Origin: Stomatobaculum sp.
Lineage (GTDB): Bacteria > Bacillota_A > Clostridia > Lachnospirales > Lachnospiraceae
Length of the DNA stretch: 28,976 nt
Direction of reading: 5' to 3'
Assembly: GCA_017449925.1 (NCBI GenBank)
Contig: JAFSYO010000032.1
Span: forward strand, 1-28,976
The notes beneath the pieces are model-generated. The model was not told the origin of the DNA, did not search any database, and was given only the letters and a program-made list of their open reading frames with translations. This document shows, in pieces, positions 23,844 through 28,976 of the stretch; the first letter of the stretch is position 1, and each line of letters begins with the position of its first letter. Both the position numbers and the translations under genes were made by a program.

Positions 23844-25292
23844 TCACTCCTCGTCGCCGGCCATCTTGGCGGGATCGGAGAAGTGCTCCTTGGTGAGCTG
23901 GATCACCACGCCGGACAGGCCGAGGAGGGCGATCAGGTTCGGGATGGCCATGAAGCCGTTCAGGGTATCTGCGATGTTCCAGACCAGGGAAAGCTCCAGG
24001 GTGGAACCGATGACAACGATGATAATGAAGATCACCTGGTAAAGCTTCACGAACTGCAGGCCGAAGAGGTACTCAAAGCAGCGGGTGCCGTAGAGGGACC
24101 AGCTGAGTACGGTGGACAGCGCGAAGAGGGTGATGCCGACAGCGATGATCAGAGAGCCGACCTGGCTTCCGAAGACGCTGGAGAAGGCGGCGGCAACGTT
24201 TGTGGTGCCGGCGCTTCCGCCCCAGTCAAGGACCTGGCCGTTTCCAAGGGTGCCGCAGAGCAATGCCAGAGCGGTCAGGGAGCAGATGACGATGGTGTCC
24301 ATGAAGACTTCGAAGATTCCGTAGAGACCCTGCTTGACCGGATCAGTTTCGGAGGAAGCCGCGTGAGCCATGGGAGCAGATCCGAGACCAGCCTCGTTGG
24401 AGAACACGCCGCGGGCCACACCCTTCTGGATGGTGGTCTTGATCATGATGCCGGTGGCGCCGCCGATGGCCGCGTCCGCGTTGAAAGCGCCCTTGAAGAT
24501 CATGCCGAAAACAGTGCCCAGCTGGCCGATGTTGCCAAGGATGACGCCGATGGCTGCGATGATGTAGATCACTGCCATGAAGGGAACCAGTCTTTCAGTG
24601 ACGGAGCCGATGCGCTTGATGCCGCCCAGAAGGACCAGGGCCACGATGATGGCCACGATCACACCGATGACGATGCTGCTGGTCGGGACAGTCTGACCGA
24701 AGATCTGGACAGTGCTTGCTTCCACGTTGCCGCCGAACGCGTCAATGGCGGTGTTGATGGAGGAAGCGATGGTGTTGACCTGGGTCATGTTGCCGATACC
24801 GAAAGCAGCCAGGAAACCGAAGACGCAGAAGATGCCGCCGAGCCAGCTGAAATTCTTCCCAAGACCGTTCTTGATATAGTACATGGGACCGCCGACCCAG
24901 TCGCCTTTTTCGTTGCGCTCACGATAACGGACTGCAAGTACGACCTCGGCATACTTGGTTGCCATGCCGAACAGCGCGGAGATCCACATCCAGAAGACCG
25001 CGCCGGGGCCGCCTGCCGCGATGGCGCCGGTGACGCCTGCGATGTTGCCGGTTCCGACAGTCGCCGCAAGAGCGGTGGTCACAGCCTGGAACGGCGTGAC
25101 TTCACCTTGTCCGGCCTTCTGCTTCTTGAAGACCTTGCCGAGCGTGTTCTTCATCGCGTAGCCGAAGCGTGCGAACTGGATGAAGCCCATCTTGACGCTC
25201 AGGAAAATGCCGGTACCCACAAGCAGGATGAGCATCCACGGACCCCAGGCGATTCCGTTCAGAAAGTCAACAAAATTCGAGAAACCTTCCAT
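23844..25292 (-). CDS. Sodium:alanine/glycine symporter (AGCS family)
   Basis: The 482-residue protein has 11 or so membrane helices and the AGCS landmarks: an early VGTGNIAGVTGAIAAGGPGAVFW block (about 80-103), GGPMYYI, GVARGVFSNEAGLGSAP (about 300-316) and a DTIVICSLTAL helix. The family imports alanine, glycine or similar small amino acids with sodium. ATG 25292 is preferred, with AGGGGG about 11 nt upstream; an in-frame GTG at 25322 would place that site inside the gene. A terminator lies downstream. Its leader contains a large inverted repeat just after the predicted promoter, suggesting RNA-level or operator control. Substrate choice within the family is not visible. Confidence 0.92.
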   Translation of the reverse strand: MEGFSNFVDFLNGIAWGPWMLILLVGTGIFLSVKMGFIQFARFGYAMKNTLGKVFKKQKAGQGEVTPFQAVTTALAATVGTGNIAGVTGAIAAGGPGAVFWMWISALFGMATKYAEVVLAVRYRERNEKGDWVGGPMYYIKNGLGKNFSWLGGIFCVFGFLAAFGIGNMTQVNTIASSINTAIDAFGGNVEASTVQIFGQTVPTSSIVIGVIVAIIVALVLLGGIKRIGSVTERLVPFMAVIYIIAAIGVILGNIGQLGTVFGMIFKGAFNADAAIGGATGIMIKTTIQKGVARGVFSNEAGLGSAPMAHAASSETDPVKQGLYGIFEVFMDTIVICSLTALALLCGTLGNGQVLDWGGSAGTTNVAAAFSSVFGSQVGSLIIAVGITLFALSTVLSWSLYGTRCFEYLFGLQFVKLYQVIFIIIVVIGSTLELSLVWNIADTLNGFMAIPNLIALLGLSGVVIQLTKEHFSDPAKMAGDEE

Positions 25293-25318
25293 GAAAAAAT
25301 AACCCCCTTTTTTGTCCC

Positions 25319-25400
25319 GCACTCCGGCTCGGGCCTATGAGTTTAAACTGTCTGGTGAGCAAGCTCCCCATCCTGTTTAAACTCATAGTTCCGAGAGTGC
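25319..25400 (-). promoter_or_regulatory. 82-nt inverted repeat in the symporter leader
   Basis: CTATGAGTTTAAAC (25335-25348) and GTTTAAACTCATAG (25375-25388) are perfectly complementary. The outer arms also pair: TCGG (25329-25332) with CCGA (25391-25394), and GCACTC (25319-25324) with GAGTGC (25395-25400). On the minus strand the loop holds a smaller hairpin with a CUUG tetraloop. Each long arm contains the self-palindrome GTTTAAAC, so it could equally be two operator half-sites. It does not match a riboswitch class I know, and no glycine-riboswitch consensus is visible. Confidence 0.6.
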
Positions 25401-25422
25401 TGGTTTTTATCAAATTTTTATA

Positions 25423-25451
25423 AATATACTACAGCATGTAAAATAATGCAA
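25423..25451 (-). promoter_or_regulatory. Predicted promoter of the symporter gene
   Basis: TTGCAT (25451-25446) and TATATT (25428-25423) with a 17-nt spacer on the minus strand. The transcript would begin about 15 nt before the large inverted repeat. Confidence 0.55.
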
Positions 25452-25518
25452 CATGAACTCGCTTTATGCAGTTTTTTATACATATCGCGTTTCTTCTTCC
25501 CGGGACAATTACGAAAAC

Positions 25519-25547
25519 TTGTGTTTGCGGCCATGCAATGATAAACT
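25519..25547 (+). promoter_or_regulatory. Predicted promoter of the sensor phosphatase gene
   Basis: TTGTGT (25519-25524) and TAAACT (25542-25547) with a 17-nt spacer, about 37 nt before the ATG at 25585. Confidence 0.4.
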
Positions 25548-25584
25548 CATCATGGAAATATATATTTTGAAGAAAGGTTCTGGA

Positions 25585-28500
25585 ATGACGGGACGCCTGG
25601 ATAACATACGAAGAAAAGGGCCGGAAATACGGCGGGCTGCTGCCTGCCTGTTGTTCTGCGCCCTTTTTATGCTGTTCTGCGCTTTTGCTTCATATGCGCG
25701 GGACTGGGAGAATCCGGGCTTTGAGACAGGACATATTTCGACTATGTATACCATCCGTGACGGCATGCCGTACTCCGAGGTCAACACGACGGCCCAGACG
25801 GAAGACGGTTTCATGTACTTCGGCGGCTACGGCGGCCTGGTCCAGTACGATGGAAAGTCCTTTCACAAGTTCAGTGAAGTGACCAGCGTGGTCAGCCTCT
25901 ACGCGGACCCGGACGGCAGTCTGTGGATAGGCACCAATGACATGGGCTTTGCCCATATGACGCCGCAGGCGGAGTTCACTTATTACGGGAAAGAGGCGGG
26001 CCTCAGGACGCTTTCCGTCCGTTCCATCATGCCGGACGGAAAGGGAAATCTGTATTTTGCCACCACCTCCGGCCTGTTCTACATGAAGAACTACAAGGAA
26101 GAGGGCGATACCCTGATCCCTCTCGATGACAGCAGACTGAACGACAAATACATTTACAGTCTTATTGCAGACAGGAAAGGGACGATCTACGGCGTTACGG
26201 AGGACGGAAGTGTCTTCAGCATCAAAGACTTCAAGGTGGATCAGTACCGGATCCCCGCGGAGACCGGGGCCGCGGTGACCTGTGTATGTCCTGATAATAC
26301 GAACTCCGGCAAAGTATATTTGGGGACGGAGGGGGAGTATCTCCTTTACGGAACCTTCGGCGGAGCTCCGGAGTCTTATACCAGGATCGAGACGCCGGAC
26401 CTGTCCAGCGCCAACATGCTGAAGCTGATCGACGGAAAGCTGTGGATCTGCGCGAACAGCGGAATCGGCTACATGGACGGGGATGATGGTTACCAGCTTT
26501 TAAGCCTTACTCCGCTGGCCATGGTGGAAGGGGTCCTGAAGGATTATGAAGGAAATCTTTGGTTCTACAGCTACAGGAACGGCATACTGAAGGTCTGTCT
26601 CAGCGTGTTCACGGATGTCAGCCTCATGACTGATATGGAGGACCGGGTGGTCACGACCACCTGGATGAAGAATGACCTCCTGTACACGGGAACGGATACA
26701 GGACTTCTGGTATTCAGCGGAGACGGGGAACAGGTGGAAACGCCGGTGTCGGAAATGCTGCGGACTTCCCGGGTCCGCGCCATCAAAGAGGACAGTAAGG
26801 GAAACCTCTGGTTCTGCACCTTCAGTGATCATGGGCTGGTATGTCTGCATCCGGACGGAAGCTATATAAGATTCAACCGCTACAACGGCCTTCTTACGGA
26901 CCACGTGAGGACCATTTATGAACGAAGCGACGGAACAATGGTCGTCTCGGTCAGCGGCGGCGGTATCCAGTTCATCAAGGATGAAAGGATCATCCGGACT
27001 CTTGGCAAGCGTGATGGGGCCCCGAATACTGACATTCTTTCCATCACCGAGGACAAAGAGGGGCATCTGTATCTCGGCACCAACGGAAACGGGATATATG
27101 TTATCGATGGAAATGAAATCTATCCTTTCAGGGGCGAGTATCCCCTGAAATCCCACATCATCCTCCGCATTAAAAGGGATGACCGCAGGAACTGCTTCTG
27201 GGTCGTGACCAGCAATGAGGTGGGGATCCTGGAGGATGGAAATGTCCGGCGGATCAAGAACATCCCGACGAGCGACCTTGCCAGTGGATGCTATGACATC
27301 CTGCTGGCGGACAACGGAACTGTCTGGATGCTGGGCGGCACCGGCATCTATGTAGCGGACGGCGACGAATTGAAGGCGGGTACCCTGTCGGATTACCTCT
27401 TCTATGATGTGAAGAACGGCCTTCCCCACATTACCACCGCCAATTCCCGGAGCTATGTCTCTCCGGAGGGCAGAGCTTACATTGCGGGTCTGGACGGCAT
27501 CACAGGGATCGACCTGAACAATAAGGAGCGGGTGATACGGAGGGTCAAGCTGGCCGTGCCATATATCGAAGCCGACGGAAAACGGATCTACACCGTGCCG
27601 GGACAGGAGATCACCCTGCCGCATAATACCAGGCGTGTGGTCATTTACAGCTATGCCCTTTCCTATGCTCTGGGGAACCCGGTGGTAGCCCATTATCTGG
27701 AAGGCTTCGACGAGCTGGCTTCTATCGTCACCCAGGAGCAGCTGTATCCGAGGGCCTATACCAACCTTCCAGGCGGCAGATATGTATTTCACCTGAGATC
27801 AGTGAACCAGATCTCAGGAGATCCTTACGGTGTGGATGTCGTCATCGTAAAGGAAAAGGCGTTCTATGAAAAGGCGTGGTTCTGGTTTCTGATCGGGTTT
27901 GTCGTCCTGGGCTTCATCGTGTTGATCGTCAAACAGCTTCTCTGGCTTCAGCAGAAGAAGCTGGAAAAGAAGCGGGAAGACGAGCGCATCAGCTCCGAGC
28001 TTTCCATGGCGTCGGACATTCAGGTCTCGGCGCTGCCCGGCACCTTCCCGGCATTCCCGGATCGGACGGACTTTGATATTTACGCTTCCATGACGCCGGC
28101 GAGAGAAGTGGGAGGAGATTTTTACGATTTCTTCCTGATCGATGAAGACCACCTCGGCCTGGTGATGGCGGATGTATCGGACAAGGGCGTTCCCGCCGCG
28201 CTCTATATGATGTCGGCGAAGATCTCCATCAGCGACTTCGCCATGATGGGAAAATCACCCGCGGAAGTCCTGACTGCGGTGAACAACGTCCTGACCAGGA
28301 ACCCGTCGGAGATGTTCGTGACAGTCTGGGTCGGTGTTCTGGACCTTAGGACCGGAGAGATGGCCGCGGCGAACGCGGGCCATGAGTATCCGATCCTGAT
28401 GCAGCCGGGAGGCAGCTTTGAACTGGTGAAGGATAAGCACGGGATGATTCTGGGAGGCATGGAAGGGATCCGGTACCGCCAGTACACCCTGCAGCTGAAG

Positions 28501-28734
28501 CCGGGTGCGAAGTTGTTCCTCTATACGGACGGTGTTCCGGAGGCGAACAATGAACATCAGAAATTCTTCGGACTGGACCGCACTTTGGAAGCGCTGAACG
28601 GCGCGAAGGACGGGACGCCGGAAGAGATACTCAAGGCAGTTCACGGCGCGGTGAATGCCTTCGCAGGAGATGCCCCGCAGTTTGACGATCTGACCATGAT
28701 GTGCGTGCACTTTATAGGTCAGGAGTCGAAATGA
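25585..28734 (+). CDS. Membrane sensor phosphatase: propeller, Y_Y_Y, SpoIIE/PP2C domain
   Basis: This 1049-residue protein has an N-terminal membrane/signal segment (about 17-38). A long extracytoplasmic region (about 45-680) carries two-component-regulator-propeller repeats (GSLWIGTN, GNLYFAT, GNLWFCTF, GHLYLGTNGNG). A Y_Y_Y-like beta domain follows (about 685-755), then one membrane helix (about 764-790), a short coiled linker and a SpoIIE/RsbU-type PP2C phosphatase. Metal-site residues are present: GGDFYD (Asp845), ADVSDKG (Asp863), YTDGV (Asp982) and DDL (Asp1034/1035). Such phosphatases usually dephosphorylate an anti-anti-sigma (STAS) protein; none is nearby, so the target is unknown. 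The ATG at 25585 has AGAAAGG upstream and starts just before the hydrophobic segment. The earlier in-frame ATG at 25453 lies in promoter DNA. Confidence 0.9.
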   Translation: MTGRLDNIRRKGPEIRRAAACLLFCALFMLFCAFASYARDWENPGFETGHISTMYTIRDGMPYSEVNTTAQTEDGFMYFGGYGGLVQYDGKSFHKFSEVTSVVSLYADPDGSLWIGTNDMGFAHMTPQAEFTYYGKEAGLRTLSVRSIMPDGKGNLYFATTSGLFYMKNYKEEGDTLIPLDDSRLNDKYIYSLIADRKGTIYGVTEDGSVFSIKDFKVDQYRIPAETGAAVTCVCPDNTNSGKVYLGTEGEYLLYGTFGGAPESYTRIETPDLSSANMLKLIDGKLWICANSGIGYMDGDDGYQLLSLTPLAMVEGVLKDYEGNLWFYSYRNGILKVCLSVFTDVSLMTDMEDRVVTTTWMKNDLLYTGTDTGLLVFSGDGEQVETPVSEMLRTSRVRAIKEDSKGNLWFCTFSDHGLVCLHPDGSYIRFNRYNGLLTDHVRTIYERSDGTMVVSVSGGGIQFIKDERIIRTLGKRDGAPNTDILSITEDKEGHLYLGTNGNGIYVIDGNEIYPFRGEYPLKSHIILRIKRDDRRNCFWVVTSNEVGILEDGNVRRIKNIPTSDLASGCYDILLADNGTVWMLGGTGIYVADGDELKAGTLSDYLFYDVKNGLPHITTANSRSYVSPEGRAYIAGLDGITGIDLNNKERVIRRVKLAVPYIEADGKRIYTVPGQEITLPHNTRRVVIYSYALSYALGNPVVAHYLEGFDELASIVTQEQLYPRAYTNLPGGRYVFHLRSVNQISGDPYGVDVVIVKEKAFYEKAWFWFLIGFVVLGFIVLIVKQLLWLQQKKLEKKREDERISSELSMASDIQVSALPGTFPAFPDRTDFDIYASMTPAREVGGDFYDFFLIDEDHLGLVMADVSDKGVPAALYMMSAKISISDFAMMGKSPAEVLTAVNNVLTRNPSEMFVTVWVGVLDLRTGEMAAANAGHEYPILMQPGGSFELVKDKHGMILGGMEGIRYRQYTLQLKPGAKLFLYTDGVPEANNEHQKFFGLDRTLEALNGAKDGTPEEILKAVHGAVNAFAGDAPQFDDLTMMCVHFIGQESK

Positions 28735-28756
28735 ACCAGGGATCCTTATGATTATT

Positions 28757-28800
28757 AAAAAGGAACCGTCCGCACTAAACAGTGCGACGGTTCCTTTTCT
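28757..28800. terminator. Bidirectional terminator after the sensor phosphatase gene
   Basis: A stem of about 17 bp with one bulged base (28758-28775 with 28781-28797) has a loop of about five nt. The plus strand continues into TTTTCTTG, and the minus strand into five T residues. Confidence 0.88.
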
Positions 28801-28829
28801 TGTATCTTTTCTTGAGTTGAAAGAAGAAC

Positions 28830-28976
28830 GGGTGCCCTCAGGACTGATAGTTCCTGTCGGAGTGTTTCACAAGCAGCGCGGCGCCGCGACGGCGACCACG
28901 ATTTCATGGAGCCCAACGCGGCGTCCGAATCGCTGCGCAGTGAAACCGACAGAGGGAACGTTGTCCTGAGGGCACC
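28830..28976. ncRNA. Candidate structured RNA: long interrupted hairpin at the right edge
   Basis: The arms 28831-28844 area (GGTGCCCTCAGGAC) and 28963-28976 (GTCCTGAGGGCACC) are perfectly complementary. Pairing resumes inward: GTTCC/GGAAC, TGTCGG/CCGACA, TTTCAC/GTGAAA, GCAGCG/CGCTGC and GGCGCCGCG with CGCGGCGTC, separated by small internal loops. The rod shape, length near 150 nt and a GTCCGA motif on the 3' side recall 6S RNA, but I cannot confirm that identity. The strand is unknown; a minus-strand transcript would end at the bidirectional terminator just to the left. The window may cut off flanking parts. Confidence 0.4.

Noticed and set aside
23883..25340. A 485-codon plus-strand frame opposite the symporter
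   Set aside because: Product is an Asp/His/Gly-rich composition typical of antisense to membrane helices; the AGCS gene accounts for the region.
25319..25400. Glycine riboswitch upstream of the AGCS symporter
   Set aside because: AGCS genes often have one, but this leader is a simple nested hairpin without the conserved glycine aptamer core.
26500..27792. A 430-codon minus-strand frame inside the sensor phosphatase gene
   Set aside because: Antisense to propeller repeats; no ribosome site or recognisable domain.

Overview
The window is a dense, GC-rich stretch of a bacterial chromosome. It most resembles a gut-type Clostridia (Bacillota, probably Lachnospirales). The evidence is strong AGGAGG-type ribosome sites, clostridial families (zinc-ribbon/DUF4234 and DUF2752 proteins, a competence-type nuclease, an AGCS symporter, a large sensor with a SpoIIE phosphatase domain) and an anaerobic molybdenum-hydroxylase locus. 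The taxonomy is inference; no rRNA or tRNA gene is present to confirm it.

Left part (1-7700). A dicarboxylate unit sits at the left edge: ttdA-like L(+)-tartrate dehydratase alpha subunit (cut by the window), an SLC13/DASS-type anion transporter, and a divergent LysR regulator. The regulator and transporter share a compact promoter region with a LysR-type box. A bidirectional terminator separates this from a leftward run: a YihS-like aldose-ketose isomerase, a DUF2752 membrane protein, and two paralogous zinc-ribbon/DUF4234 membrane proteins. An unrecognised 192-aa protein precedes the isomerase.

Centre (7800-13900). Leftward pgi (glucose-6-phosphate isomerase) with its own terminator is followed by rightward genes: a small secreted protein with a cell-wall-binding-like repeat, a GlgX/isoamylase-type debranching enzyme, a small acidic protein with three calcium-loop-like repeats, and a membrane-anchored DNA-entry-type nuclease overlapping it.

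Molybdenum locus (13885-20350). Two leftward genes encode a pyruvate-kinase-like barrel protein lacking the usual C-terminal domain and a MocA-like cytidylyltransferase fused to a Nudix hydrolase. They diverge from two rightward genes for a xanthine-dehydrogenase-family enzyme: an FAD plus 2x[2Fe-2S] fusion subunit and a molybdopterin catalytic subunit. MocA would make the cytosine-dinucleotide form of the cofactor used by this enzyme family, so the locus looks like enzyme plus cofactor maturation.

Right part (20401-28976). Directly after the hydroxylase comes the most striking gene: a Tet(M)/EF-G-like GTPase with a C-terminal NYN nuclease domain resembling Rae1/YacP, the ribosome A-site mRNA endonuclease. 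Downstream is a roughly 260-bp non-coding element made of four copies of one motif in mirror arrangement. Then come a leftward sodium:alanine/glycine-type symporter whose leader contains an 82-nt inverted repeat, and a rightward 1049-residue sensor phosphatase (propeller, Y_Y_Y, one membrane helix, SpoIIE/PP2C). The window ends in a long hairpin that could be a structured RNA.
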